A stretch of 64,000 nt of DNA. It comes from Treponema peruense (GTDB taxonomy: Bacteria; Spirochaetota; Spirochaetia; Treponematales; Treponemataceae). The stretch spans positions 434,001-498,000 of the forward strand of contig NZ_CP064936.1 in the NCBI RefSeq assembly GCF_016117655.1, given 5' to 3'. A program made the translations under genes and the position numbers. The number at the start of each line of letters is the position of its first letter. The stretch's first letter is position 1. The notes below the pieces were generated by a model. That model made no database searches, was not told the DNA's origin, and saw only the letters and a list, made by a program, of their open reading frames with translations. Below are positions 1 to 9,446 of this stretch, in pieces.

Positions 1-1080
1 CTTCCGTGTGGTGCAGGAAAAACTATTGTTGGAATCACAATAATGGATATGCTTCGGACAAATACTCTGATTGTGACAACAAATATTTCTGCCGTGCACC
101 AGTGGATTTCTGAACTTCTTGACAAGACAACACTTACAAAAGAGCAGATTTCGGAATATACCGGTGAGTCAAAAACAATTTGTCCTGTTACGGTTGCCAC
201 TTACCAGATTTTAACATGGCGTCCCGAAAAGACCGGACCTTACCCGCATTTTTCGCTTTTCAGAAAAAAAGGCTGGGGACTTGTAATTTATGATGAAGTA
301 CACATGCTTCCGGCTCCGGTATTCAGAGTTGCGGCAGAACTTCAAGCTGTACGCCGCGTTGGACTTACTGCAACTCTTGTTCGCGAAGACGGCTGCGAGG
401 GACACGTATTTTCTCTTGTAGGACCAAAGCGTTATGATGTTCCGTGGAAAGAACTTGAGCGCGACAAATGGATTGCCTCTGCAGAATGTGTCGAAGTAAG
501 ACTTGATCTGGACTCGTCAAAAGAAATTGAATATGCCGTTGCCGGTTCAAGAATAAAGCACAGAATCGCAAGTGAAAATCCTGTAAAAACAGAAGTCGTG
601 CGCGAACTTGTAACAAAATACAGTGAAGATAAAATTCTTGTCATAGGCCAGTATATTGACCAGCTGCAGAAATTGTCGCAGGAACTTAATGCTCCCATAA
701 TTACTGGAAAAACTCCGAATGCCGAACGCGACAGAATTTATTCAGAATTCCGCAACGGAACAATACGTGTTCTTGTTGTAAGCAAGGTTGCAAATTTTGC
801 CATAGATTTGCCTGATGCCAGTATTGCAATCCAGGTAAGCGGAACATTCGGTTCGCGTCAGGAAGAAGCACAGCGTCTTGGAAGAATTCTGCGGCCAAAG
901 GAACGCACGTCGCGTTTTTTTACACTTATTACGCGCAACACTGTCGAAGAAGATTTTGGAAGCAACCGCCAGAAATTTCTTGCAGAACAGGGATACTCTT
1001 ACAGAATACTGCGTTATATCAATCCTCAGAGTCTTGAAGAACTTGATGAACAATCTCTTGAATACGGAGGCTGCATGTGA
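1..1080 (+). CDS. XPB/Rad25-type superfamily 2 DNA helicase, 5' end outside window
   Basis: ATP-dependent DNA helicase of the XPB/ERCC3 group, expected to act in DNA repair or transcription-coupled processes. The frame is open from base 1 and its first bases already encode the Walker A motif PCGAGKT (nt 4-24), so the N-terminus lies outside the window and the ATG at 43 is not the true start. Motif II DEVH is at nt 292-303, the XPB-typical motif III GLTAT follows at 361-375, and motif VI QRLGRILRP is at 871-897. It overlaps the next gene by 4 nt (GTGA), so the two are translated as a pair. The family is seen sporadically in bacteria and is known from spirochaetes. Identification is firm; the physiological role is inferred. 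Confidence 0.92.
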   Translation, partial: LPCGAGKTIVGITIMDMLRTNTLIVTTNISAVHQWISELLDKTTLTKEQISEYTGESKTICPVTVATYQILTWRPEKTGPYPHFSLFRKKGWGLVIYDEVHMLPAPVFRVAAELQAVRRVGLTATLVREDGCEGHVFSLVGPKRYDVPWKELERDKWIASAECVEVRLDLDSSKEIEYAVAGSRIKHRIASENPVKTEVVRELVTKYSEDKILVIGQYIDQLQKLSQELNAPIITGKTPNAERDRIYSEFRNGTIRVLVVSKVANFAIDLPDASIAIQVSGTFGSRQEEAQRLGRILRPKERTSRFFTLITRNTVEEDFGSNRQKFLAEQGYSYRILRYINPQSLEELDEQSLEYGGCM

Positions 1081-3182
1081 ATATTTCACCGAAGGTTCAG
1101 AAAATAATTGACTGGCGCGAAAGTTTTTCTATTCTTCCCGATGATTATTTTTTTGAAATTGTCAGAATGTATCTTGGCGAAGTAAAGACTCCCTACAACA
1201 AGCAGAAGCTCATTGAAGAACTGGGTGCTTTTATACGCAAAGATGAAAACCGTCGGAACATAATTGCGCTTTTGGATAGCAGCGATATAAAACTGCTTTC
1301 GGCTGTTTGGCTGCTTCCTTCGTGTGATGAAAAAAAACTGGAATCTTTTCTGGAACCGCAGTTTTCACTTGCGGAAGTTTACGAACGTGTAGCAAATCTT
1401 TCGGAACGTCTTGTACTTTACCGTGTTGCAGATAAGAAGAGCGGTAATGTTCAGATAAAAATAAATCCTCTTTTGGAAGATGAATTGTCTTCCATGCTCG
1501 GAATGAATGCGCTTGTTTCTTCTTCAGAAAATTTTACTCCTTCGGATTCTGAATCTTTTGCATTAAGCAATGAATTTTTTGCAGTGCTTGTTTCATATCT
1601 TGTTACAAACAAAAAATTGTGCCGTTCAGACGGTGCGCTTAAAAAACATCCGGCAGAAGAACTTAAAAATATTTTTGGCTCTGACAGAACGGCGGTGATA
1701 GAAACACTTGTCAGGAGCATGACAAATCTTTCTCTTCTGGCAGATTCAGATTCGGGACTGGAAATAAAATGGAATGTTCTGAGTCAGTTTGCTGGACTTT
1801 CTTTTCAGAACAGAATTGCGTATCTTTGTGCGGCTGTAACAAGGTTTTCCAGACGCACGCTCATAATGTATGCCCAGCTTTTGACAGATGCCTTGTATTC
1901 TGTTCAGAAAAAATATGTTACCCGCGCTGATTTAAAAAAAATTATTTTTGTTCTCAAAGAAAAAACGGGCGGTCATGAACTGTTTGGCGCGGGGCGTGTT
2001 TCAGAACTCCTGCGGCGAGCGCAGTCTTTGCAGGACGACACATCTCTTTCTGACAGTGGAATTTCCGATTTGGTTATAGACAATGCCGTGAAATTTGGTG
2101 TCCTTGAAGTTGCCGGTAAAAATGAACAGGGTGAGGATCTTTTTAAAGTGTCGGAACAGTTTATAAATCCGCAGCAGTCCGAAGGCGAAAGCGTACAGCC
2201 GCTTAGTGTAGATGCTGCATTTTCTGTTTCTGTAATGCCCGGTGCTTCCCTTACGCAACTTCTTGAACTTGTAAAATTTGCCAATGCAGTTCAGTTTGAC
2301 ACGGTGAGTGCATTTACCGTTTCACGTTCTTCTGTCATGCGCGGCTTTGGTCTTGGAATGAATGCAGAAAAAATAATTTCTGTTCTGCAAAAAATGTCTC
2401 CTTATCCTGTTCCGCAGAATCTTTGCGTTTCTGTAGAAGAATGGTATTCGTCCTTTAATTCAGCGGGACTTTACAAAGGGTACATTCTGCGCATTCCGCC
2501 TGAAAGTGAAAAAGCTGTTCTTAAAAATCCCAATTTTGCGCCTTTTGTAAGGGAAACAATAGCACCCGGAATTATTCTTCTTGATTTTGACTGCGATGAA
2601 ACAGCATGCAGAATTATTCAGAAAGCAGGACTTGATTTTGTTTCAGGAATAAAATCTGAACCTCAAAAACAAGATCCGGCAGGTTTCAGTGAAATTTATT
2701 GCGGTGGTTCGTACACGGATATTTTTTCTGCCCAAAAAGCATCGCAGACTTCTTCTGAAAATTCTGCTGCTTTGGTGATAGAGCAGCTTAAAGAAGTTCT
2801 GTCTTCCATGAAAATGAGCGCAGAGCAAAAAGAGTGCCTCCTTGAGCGCATAGAACGCCGGGTTATTGTAAACCCTGTTCAGTTGCGTGCAGAAAGTGTG
2901 CGCTTTGAAGTTCTTGAAGCCGGCGGAATGGACTACACAGGTAAAATTCATGTCATTGAAAGTGCTGTTCAGGGAGGCAGTCTTTTGGAAATAGAACTGG
3001 AAGATTCTCCTGTTCCGCTTATAGGACGGCCCGTTCATTTAAATAAAATAAGCGGCGGCGCAGAACTTTATCTTGCAACCACCGCTTCTGATGAGCCTCT
3101 GGTAATTTCTGTAAGCGCTGCAGTCCGTGTAAAAAAGATTCGCGGTTCAGCTTTTATTGCAAAAGAATGCGGTCGCTCGTAA
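1077..3182 (+). CDS. Helicase-associated protein, partner of the XPB helicase
   Basis: A 701-residue protein translated from a GTG start that overlaps the stop of the XPB helicase; GGAGG at 1066-1070 lies 6 nt upstream and fixes this start. It has no Walker motifs or membrane segments. The mixed helical sequence followed by a C-terminal region rich in beta strands (about residues 440-690) resembles the helicase-associated XPB/Ssl2-like domain proteins that accompany bacterial XPB genes. The coupling suggests it is a subunit or loader of the helicase. The family assignment rests on context and general character, not on a strong motif. Its 3' end overlaps the convergent ABC ATPase gene by 29 bp, with no room for a terminator between them. 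Confidence 0.72.
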   Translation: MNISPKVQKIIDWRESFSILPDDYFFEIVRMYLGEVKTPYNKQKLIEELGAFIRKDENRRNIIALLDSSDIKLLSAVWLLPSCDEKKLESFLEPQFSLAEVYERVANLSERLVLYRVADKKSGNVQIKINPLLEDELSSMLGMNALVSSSENFTPSDSESFALSNEFFAVLVSYLVTNKKLCRSDGALKKHPAEELKNIFGSDRTAVIETLVRSMTNLSLLADSDSGLEIKWNVLSQFAGLSFQNRIAYLCAAVTRFSRRTLIMYAQLLTDALYSVQKKYVTRADLKKIIFVLKEKTGGHELFGAGRVSELLRRAQSLQDDTSLSDSGISDLVIDNAVKFGVLEVAGKNEQGEDLFKVSEQFINPQQSEGESVQPLSVDAAFSVSVMPGASLTQLLELVKFANAVQFDTVSAFTVSRSSVMRGFGLGMNAEKIISVLQKMSPYPVPQNLCVSVEEWYSSFNSAGLYKGYILRIPPESEKAVLKNPNFAPFVRETIAPGIILLDFDCDETACRIIQKAGLDFVSGIKSEPQKQDPAGFSEIYCGGSYTDIFSAQKASQTSSENSAALVIEQLKEVLSSMKMSAEQKECLLERIERRVIVNPVQLRAESVRFEVLEAGGMDYTGKIHVIESAVQGGSLLEIELEDSPVPLIGRPVHLNKISGGAELYLATTASDEPLVISVSAAVRVKKIRGSAFIAKECGRS

Positions 3183-3957
3183 GGGATTTGTTTTTTATCT
3201 GTCTGAACTTTTCTACGATTCCGTCCATGGTAAGTGATTTTTTTTCTTCGCTTCCTATGTCCAGAATTATTTCACCGCCATCCATCATCAAAAGACGTGT
3301 TCCGTATTCGAGCGCATGCTGCATGTTGTGGGTTACCATCATGACGGTAAGATTGTATTCTGCTGCAAATTTTTTTGTAAGTTCCATTATAATTGCGGCG
3401 TTTGTCGGGTCAAGTGCTGCCGTGTGTTCGTCCAAAAGCAAAAGTGACGGCCGCGACATTACTGCCATAAGTAAAGTCAGAGCCTGACGCTGACCGCCCG
3501 AAAACTGTTCCACGTTGTCATTCAGTCTGTTTTCAAGTCCCATGTTTAGAATTGAAAGCTGTTCCTTAAAGTGTTCGCGCATTTTGTTGTTAAGGCTTAT
3601 GGAAAGTCCTTTGAATCCTTTTTTTGAAGCAATTACCATGTTGTCTTCAAGGGACATTTTTCCGGCTGTTCCCAAAAGCGGATTTTGGAAAATGCGTCCT
3701 ATGTATTTTGCCCTGCGGTATTCTTTTTCATGCGTGATGTCTTTTTTGCCTGTTTCTGTGTCGAGCGTAATTGTTCCGCAGGTTGGAAAGTACGTTCCCG
3801 AAATCAAATTGTAAAGTGTTGACTTTCCGGCGCCGTTTGAACCTATGACCGTAATAAAGTCGCCTTTGTTTATTGTAAGATTTATGTCGTGAAGCGCACG
3901 GTTTTCATCGGGTGTTCCTGCGTTAAAAGTTATGCCTATGTTTTTGAGGTCCATCAT
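3154..3957 (-). CDS. ABC transporter ATP-binding protein, TrpZ-like
   Basis: Cytoplasmic ATPase of an amino-acid-type ABC importer. Walker A GSNGAGKST (about residues 39-47), signature FSGGQ (about 153), Walker B LLLLDE and the H-loop THN are all intact. It starts 1 nt after the stop of the permease gene, with AGAGGAAAAG as ribosome-binding site. The permease next door is of the TrpY/LivH-like type found in the TrpXYZ (tryptophan/tyrosine) systems, whose binding protein belongs to the ABC_sub_bind family; a protein of that family lies at 34994-35980 in this window. Substrate therefore remains a guess (aromatic amino acid or other small molecule). Confidence 0.9.
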   Translation of the reverse strand: MMDLKNIGITFNAGTPDENRALHDINLTINKGDFITVIGSNGAGKSTLYNLISGTYFPTCGTITLDTETGKKDITHEKEYRRAKYIGRIFQNPLLGTAGKMSLEDNMVIASKKGFKGLSISLNNKMREHFKEQLSILNMGLENRLNDNVEQFSGGQRQALTLLMAVMSRPSLLLLDEHTAALDPTNAAIIMELTKKFAAEYNLTVMMVTHNMQHALEYGTRLLMMDGGEIILDIGSEEKKSLTMDGIVEKFRQIKNKSLTSDRILLQ

Positions 3958-3958
3958 G

Positions 3959-4864
3959 TTACTTTTCCTCTGTTGATCTTTTTTTAATCTTAAGTTTCGT
4001 TGTGATGAGACACAGAATAATCAATATTCCGGTAACCAGCTTAAGGTCGTTTGGCGTAAGATTAATGTAGTGGCCGTATGTTCTTGCAAGAATCATAAGC
4101 GCACGGTAAATGCACGAACCTATCAGAACCCTGAATGTCTGCAGTCCTATTCTGTTTGAACGCAGAACAAATTCACCCAGCATAAGGGAAGCAAGTCCGC
4201 TTACAACAGTTCCTGTTCCCATTCCCACATCGGCAAAACCGTTGTACATTGCGGCAAAAGAACCTGCAAGGGCTGCAAGTCCGTTTCCGAAACATATTCC
4301 GATTGTGCGCAGAACATCAGGATTTACTCCCTGCGAAATTACCAGCTGCGGATTGGAACCGAGCGCGCCCATTGTAAGTCCCATGTCTGTATGAAAAAAA
4401 ATGTCCAGAAGAATTTTAAGAGCGGCAACAAACAGAATCAGAAAAACAACAATTCCCCAGTCAGGATTTTCTACTGCCGGGAACAGTTCGTACATGCCGT
4501 CAATAATTTTTGAAAAAAGTGTTGGTGTTCTTAAAAAAGAAACATTTGCCCTGTTTGACATAATTCTTAAGTTAACGGAATAAAGCATTGTCATCGTAAG
4601 AATTCCGGCCAGAAGATCCGGAATACGCAGCTTTGTGTAAATAAGACTTGTTATAAGTCCTGCCGCAAGTCCTGCCACAAAAGAAATGAGCAGCGCACCA
4701 GCAACAGGAATTCCTGCACCCAGACAGGCGGCCAGAACACATGCTCCCATAGGAAAAGAACCGTCGACCGTCATGTCGCAGAAATTCAAAACACGGAACG
4801 TCGTAAAGAGTCCCAGCACCATTATTCCGTAGATTAAGCCTTCAATTAAGATTCCTGAAATCAT
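3959..4864 (-). CDS. ABC transporter permease, TrpY-like
   Basis: Integral membrane permease of 301 residues with about eight hydrophobic segments, opening with GLIYGIMVLGLFTTFRVLNF, a start typical of the branched-chain/TrpY permease family. The segment NFCDMTVDGSFPMGA is characteristic of this group. It is first in a two-gene operon with the ATPase. There is no Shine-Dalgarno site; instead TACTAT (4872-4877) ends 7 nt before the ATG, so the mRNA may be leaderless or nearly so. The operon has no binding-protein gene of its own; the candidate partner lies about 30 kb away. Confidence 0.87.
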   Translation of the reverse strand: MISGILIEGLIYGIMVLGLFTTFRVLNFCDMTVDGSFPMGACVLAACLGAGIPVAGALLISFVAGLAAGLITSLIYTKLRIPDLLAGILTMTMLYSVNLRIMSNRANVSFLRTPTLFSKIIDGMYELFPAVENPDWGIVVFLILFVAALKILLDIFFHTDMGLTMGALGSNPQLVISQGVNPDVLRTIGICFGNGLAALAGSFAAMYNGFADVGMGTGTVVSGLASLMLGEFVLRSNRIGLQTFRVLIGSCIYRALMILARTYGHYINLTPNDLKLVTGILIILCLITTKLKIKKRSTEEK

Positions 4865-4871
4865 ACTATTG

Positions 4872-4900
4872 ATAGTAACACAATAATCTTATTTGTTGAA
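4872..4900 (-). promoter_or_regulatory. Predicted promoter of the TrpYZ-like operon
   Basis: On the minus strand TTCAAC, 17-bp spacer, TACTAT; the -10 ends 7 nt before the ATG at 4864. The -35 is weak. Confidence 0.45.
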
Positions 4901-4958
4901 TAGGTTTTCTGGTCAACAGGCCGCATTCCGAAAATCCTGCTGTCGGGAGAAAACCGGT

Positions 4959-6323
4959 TTATTTACTTTTTTCAGGCTCAACTTTTCCTATTCTTTTGAA
5001 TCTTATCGTATTGATTATACAGCGCACGGCTTCGTCACAGACAACGGCGGCGAATACACCTGCAATTCCCAGTTTAAGAACAAAGACCAGAAGTGACGCT
5101 ATTGCAACAACAAAAACTGTTCCGAAAAGCTGGGTGAAAAGCATCCATTTTGTGTCGCCAAAGCCTCGTATTCCCGACCCGACAATTATGTTAAGTGACT
5201 TGGGGAACAAATCTATTCCGATTATGGTAATATAGACCAGAGCCATTGAAATTATTGAAGCATCTTTTGTGAACAGACCCATTATCGGCTTGGGGAAAAG
5301 AACATAAAGCGCCAGATTTGCAAAAGATACAATTATTGCCCATGCCATTACAGTGTGAACAATTTTGTGAAGCTGAACAAAATCTTTTTTTCCGGTCTCA
5401 CGTCCTGTTAAAGTTAGCGTTGCATTTCCCAGCGAACCGAATATTGCAACCGGAATAACTTCTATTCCGAATACAATCGTGTAGACACCTGCAGCAACCG
5501 GGCTTATGAAATTGAGTATTCTTATCAAAAGAAGATTTCCTATATTCCATGCAAAATCTTCTGCTGCTGACGGGAACCCCATTTTTATTGCGTCAATAAA
5601 AGGCCTTAATTTGGCCGAACAAATCTGTGCAATTGACGGTCTGTGTTCGAGCCTTTTTGATTTTACTACGATTAAAATAAGTACTGTTCCGCCGGCAAAT
5701 TCTGCAATTGTTGTCGCAAGAGCCGCTCCGGCAACACCCATCGCCGGAAAGCCGCAGTTCCCGAAAATAAGCAACCAGTCCAAAACCACGTTGAGCAGTG
5801 AACGGATTATTCCTGTAACAACCAGCGGTTTTGTATAGGAACATACCTGAAGCAAAGAATTGATTCCGGCACCTATTCCTGTTACAACAAAGACCGGGGA
5901 ATAAATTACGGTGTACTGGACAGCATATACCATTACTTCAGGAGAGACGCCCATTGCTGTATAGACAAGTTTTGGACACAATGCCCAGAAAATAAACAAT
6001 ATAATAGAAAGAAAATTGTTGTATTTGAACAGCGACGCCATGAATTCGAGGGCTTTTGTATTGTCTTCCTTTCCGATTGCCTGGCTTGCAAGAATTGTTG
6101 TTCCGGTTGTAAGTGCAAAAATGGCAGAAATTGTAGTCCACATAGGTGCAGTTGCGTTTCCTACGGCACTCATGTAAATAACGTCCAGTTTGCCCAGAAA
6201 AATTCTGTCTATAAGCATCTGAACCTGTGAAATCAGGGAACTGAGTATTATTGGAAGTGCAATTTTTACGATTGTGAACCTGTAGTTTTCTGTTCCGTCT
6301 GAATTAAGTTTTGAAAAGTACAT
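4959..6323 (-). CDS. MATE family multidrug/toxin exporter
   Basis: Inner-membrane secondary transporter of 454 residues with twelve predicted hydrophobic segments in two MatE halves (about residues 15-220 and 240-440). The N-terminal hallmark RFTIVKIALPIILSSLISQVQ and the second-half start IDAIKMGFPSAAEDFAW fit cation-coupled drug antiporters. It is a single-gene unit, divergent from the U32 gene; their promoters overlap. The start ATG lies 6 nt after a TATACA -10 with no Shine-Dalgarno site. Substrate unknown. Confidence 0.93.
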   Translation of the reverse strand: MYFSKLNSDGTENYRFTIVKIALPIILSSLISQVQMLIDRIFLGKLDVIYMSAVGNATAPMWTTISAIFALTTGTTILASQAIGKEDNTKALEFMASLFKYNNFLSIILFIFWALCPKLVYTAMGVSPEVMVYAVQYTVIYSPVFVVTGIGAGINSLLQVCSYTKPLVVTGIIRSLLNVVLDWLLIFGNCGFPAMGVAGAALATTIAEFAGGTVLILIVVKSKRLEHRPSIAQICSAKLRPFIDAIKMGFPSAAEDFAWNIGNLLLIRILNFISPVAAGVYTIVFGIEVIPVAIFGSLGNATLTLTGRETGKKDFVQLHKIVHTVMAWAIIVSFANLALYVLFPKPIMGLFTKDASIISMALVYITIIGIDLFPKSLNIIVGSGIRGFGDTKWMLFTQLFGTVFVVAIASLLVFVLKLGIAGVFAAVVCDEAVRCIINTIRFKRIGKVEPEKSK

Positions 6324-6329
6324 TCTATT

Positions 6330-6358
6330 TGTATAGCATGAGAATAATTATTGTGCAA
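6330..6358 (-). promoter_or_regulatory. Predicted promoter of the MATE gene
   Basis: TTGCAC (6353-6358), 17-bp spacer, TATACA (6330-6335), then 6 nt to the ATG at 6323. Its -35 overlaps the -35 of the divergent U32 promoter. Confidence 0.6.
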
Positions 6359-6380
6359 TATCCAGCAAAAATGCTATACT
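6351..6380 (+). promoter_or_regulatory. Predicted leaderless promoter of the U32 gene
   Basis: TTGTGC (6351-6356), 18-bp spacer, TATACT (6375-6380), then 6 nt to ATG at 6387. Transcription is predicted to begin at the A of the ATG. Confidence 0.6.
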
Positions 6381-6386
6381 TTTGAT

Positions 6387-8628
6387 ATGACAGAATTATT
6401 AGCACCAGCAGGAAACATAGAGGCTCTCGATGCAGCAATAGGCGAGGGAGCAGACGCAGTTTATCTTGGACTCAAGAGTTTTAATGCCCGTTTGCGCTCT
6501 TCGAATTTCGCATGGAATCAGTTTGAGGGCGCAGTCCAAAGCGTGCATAAACTCGGAAAAAAAAATTTATGTAACGGTCAATACAGTCAGCGAAGAAAGC
6601 GAAACCGAACGTCTTTACCGTTTTCTTTCATATTTGAATAACGTTGGTCCTGACGGAATTATTGTCCAGGATTTTGGTGTCATAAGAATGTGTCAGGAGT
6701 TCTTCCCAAAACTTGAACTTCACGCTTCTACACAGATGAATGTAGAAAGTGCGGCCGCAGCGAATCTTCTGTGCCGTCAGGGTGTAAAGCGCGTTGTTGT
6801 GGCAAGAGAACTTGGTCTTGATGAAATAAAGTCCATTAAGGCAAATACAAATGCAGAACTCGAAATGTTCGTTCACGGTGCGCTTTGTGTAAGTGAAAGC
6901 GGCCTTTGTCTCTTTTCGAGTTACCTTGGCGGAAAGTCTGCAAACCGCGGTATGTGTACTCAGGCATGCCGGCGCTTTTACACAGCAGATAACGGAGGCA
7001 GTGAAGAACAGGGATATTACTTTTCTCCATGTGATCTGCAACTTATAGAACATGTACCCGATCTTATGCAGGCCGGTGTAGACAGTTTTAAGATAGAAGG
7101 CCGCATGAAAAGTGCCGAATATGTTGGTGCCGTTACTGCCGCCTACCGTTACGTGATGGACCACTGGGAAAATGACCGCAAGGGAGCCATTGCCGAAGGA
7201 AAACGCATACTCAGTACAGATTTTGCCCGTTCCAAAACAGATTACTGGTACGGCTTCAAAACTATTCCCGAAGGAATCGCAGATGCCGGAGCCAAAATAC
7301 TTAATCCAAAGCAGGCCGGAGGAACAGGAATTTATCTTGGACGCATAAGTTCTGTAAGGTCTGCCAATGAGTCTGAACGCTCTGATTTTCTGGCGGCAAC
7401 AAAGACTTCTGCAGAGTCAGATGCTTCTTCAGAAATACAGATGGCTGTAATTTCGGGTGGCGATTATGAACCCGATCCCGGAGACAGCATAAGGCTTCAC
7501 AAAAGCGATGATACAGGCCGCGTAAGCCACAAAGTGCGCGTTGTTTCTGTGGATGAAAAAAACATCCGCTGGATAGATGTTCCAAAGGGATTTTCACGCG
7601 GTGACAGTGTATATCTTCTTCAGACAAAGGCAATGTCAAAAAGATACAAGCGTGTTCTTCCGCCTGATCTTTCACGCTTTCGCCGCCAGCCCGGTCCCGA
7701 AAGACTTCCTGTACTGGACCTTACTCCTTCAGAAAAGAATGAGCTGCGGTGGTTTCCAGAAGGAACATACGTGCAGGTTTCTACAACAGCAGATGCTTAT
7801 GCTGCCCAGGGATTCAAACCGGTAAGAATCATCATCGAACTCAATTCAGAAACAGAATATGACTTTTTAAACAAGGACAAGAGTGACAAGCCGCTTCTTC
7901 CGTACAGCAAAAAAATGGTAATTATTTCGCTTGATCCTTTTATTGCAGAAGGAAGTATTGCACGCCTTTCTGAAACTCTGGACAAACTTGTGCAGAACGG
8001 TTACCAGACTTTTGTCGTAAACAATCTGGCTCATATAAATCTTCTTAAAACAAAGAAAGATGTTCATATGATAGCGGGACCTTATCTTTACACCTTTAAC
8101 AGATGGGCCGTAAGTTTCCTTGAAAACCAGAACATTATGGCTTTGCAGACTCCTGTAGAAAATTCAGAAAAGAATCTTGATGCAACTTTTGAAAATATGT
8201 CTGAACGTTCAAGAGTTCTTCTGTCTGTGTTTGCATATCCGGCTCTGTTCAGAATGAGATTTTCTCTTCCTGCAGAATACGAGTTTACATACTTTAACGA
8301 CAAAGAGAATATGAGTTTTAAAGTCCTGTCAACAAAAGACGGCTCTTATGTCATGCCTGAAGCTCCGTTCAGTATTATAGACAAAATTGACGCGCTCAAG
8401 AACAGGGGCTGGAAGCATCTTCTTCTTGATTTTTCAAGAACAAAGGTAGTTAAGGGGGACATCAGAAAACTCATGATGCTTATACAGAGTCATTCAGTAA
8501 TACCCGGTTCTTCCCGCTTTAACTGGAAGGATGGTTTTTACGATCCCGAAAAGATAGAAGCTTACCAGGCAGCTGGTGCAAAAAATGCCGGAGCAAAAGG
8601 TGCCGTAAAAAAACACCGACCAAAATAA
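6387..8628 (+). pseudogene. U32 family peptidase / RNA-hydroxylation type protein, frameshifted
   Basis: Collagenase-like U32 family protein; characterised relatives include the RNA-hydroxylation factors RlhA and TrhP. The product would be about 746 residues. The first 56-60 residues (MTELLAPAGN...VYLGLKSFNARL) are read from 6387, but the rest is in the next frame. The shift coincides with a run of nine A at 6557-6565; eight A restores GKKIYVTVNT, the sequence expected after KLG. The second segment carries the U32 signature EMFVHGALCVSESGLCL with conserved cysteines, then QACRR and a long C-terminal extension (DUF3656-like). Read as written the gene yields a 85-residue stub. It may be a sequencing error, a real mutation, or a site corrected by polymerase slippage, as long A runs can be. 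Everything downstream remains uninterrupted for 690 codons, which argues against old decay. Confidence 0.85.
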
Positions 8629-8676
8629 GCCGTTCAGCAGCTGACTTTTTCATAGGCGTGGTATTTTCCGGCCTTT

Positions 8677-8739
8677 AAAAATCCGGTAAGTTTGTACGCA
8701 GGTGTTTTGCAAAACATGTGTGCACTTACCGGATTTTTT
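8677..8739. terminator. Bidirectional intrinsic terminator between U32 gene and ssb
   Basis: Long inverted repeat: AAAATCCGGTAAG (8678-8690) pairs with CTTACCGGATTTT, with the inner perfect palindrome TGTTTTGCAAAACA in the loop. A-run on one side and T-run on the other suit termination of both convergent genes. Confidence 0.8.
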
Positions 8740-8741
8740 GT

Positions 8742-9224
8742 TTAGAATTCTATTTCATCCTCGCTTTCATGCTGGGCAGCTTCTGCGGCTTCGGCAAGCA
8801 TGGCCAGTTTCTGTTTTTTTGAAGGAGATGCCTTTTCTCTGTCTGCACTTCCGGGGCCACCTGCACTCTCTTCTGAACCGCTGTCATTTTTCTTAAAGAA
8901 CGGTTTGAATTCTACATGCTCGGCAATAATCGAAATCTTACTGCGCGTCTTTCCTTCTTCGTTTTTCCAGGAGTCCTGCTTTAGTCTTCCTACGACGCGG
9001 ATTCCCCTTCCTTTGGGGCACCATTTCTCGCAGGCATCTGCCAGCTGACCGAACGTTGAAATGTCAAAGAATGAAACTTCTTCTGCGCTCTGACCGTTCT
9101 GCGTTTTGTAGTAACGGTTAACCGCAATTGGGACGGTGCAGACTTTTATTCCGTTTTGGAATTCCTTTTTTTCGGGCTGTCTCACTACATTGCCTTCGAT
9201 GATAATTTGGTTGAGTGCGTTCAT
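8742..9224 (-). CDS. ssb: Single-stranded DNA-binding protein
   Basis: OB-fold protein that coats single-stranded DNA in replication and repair. The start MNALNQIIIEGNVV is chosen because GGAGG stands 8 nt upstream; the frame opens five codons earlier but without a site. The OB fold spans about residues 4-108 (PIAVNRYYKTQNG, SFFDISTFGQLA, VVGRLKQDSW). A low-complexity linker leads to the acidic tip ESEDEIEF, the family's partner-docking tail, here ending EIEF in place of the common DIPF. A promoter TTGTCT-18-TATATA precedes it (9279-9308). Confidence 0.95.
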   Translation of the reverse strand: MNALNQIIIEGNVVRQPEKKEFQNGIKVCTVPIAVNRYYKTQNGQSAEEVSFFDISTFGQLADACEKWCPKGRGIRVVGRLKQDSWKNEEGKTRSKISIIAEHVEFKPFFKKNDSGSEESAGGPGSADREKASPSKKQKLAMLAEAAEAAQHESEDEIEF

Positions 9225-9278
9225 TAATTTCCTCCGCATAGTTTTGTTCAGGTTAAATTTAAAAACCCTTCTGCTATT

Positions 9279-9308
9279 TATATATGCGCTGATTTTTCAT
9301 TCAGACAA
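9279..9308 (-). promoter_or_regulatory. Predicted ssb promoter
   Basis: TTGTCT (9303-9308), 18-bp spacer, TATATA (9279-9284), giving a leader of about 50 nt with a GGAGG site; this gene has a normal leader. Confidence 0.5.
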
Positions 9309-9411
9309 AAAAAATGCAAAAATTTTAAAAAAAGTTGAAATTCCTGAAAACCACTGTTCCGGATGAAAAACTCCTTTGAAAATTACCGTGTTTTTTACCC
9401 CGACATTTGTC

Positions 9412-9440
9412 TAGACTTTTATTTCTTCCTTGAATATAAT
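9412..9440 (+). promoter_or_regulatory. Predicted leaderless promoter
   Basis: TAGACT (9412-9417), 17-bp spacer, perfect TATAAT (9435-9440), 6 nt, then ATG at 9447. It lies downstream of an in-frame ATG at 9363, so that earlier start is unlikely to be used. Confidence 0.6.
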
Positions 9441-9446
9441 GGAAGT

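Noticed and set aside
9363-9446. Upstream ATG at 9363 as start of the unknown 645-residue protein
   Set aside because: A TAGACT-17-TATAAT promoter lies downstream of it, 6 nt before ATG 9447.
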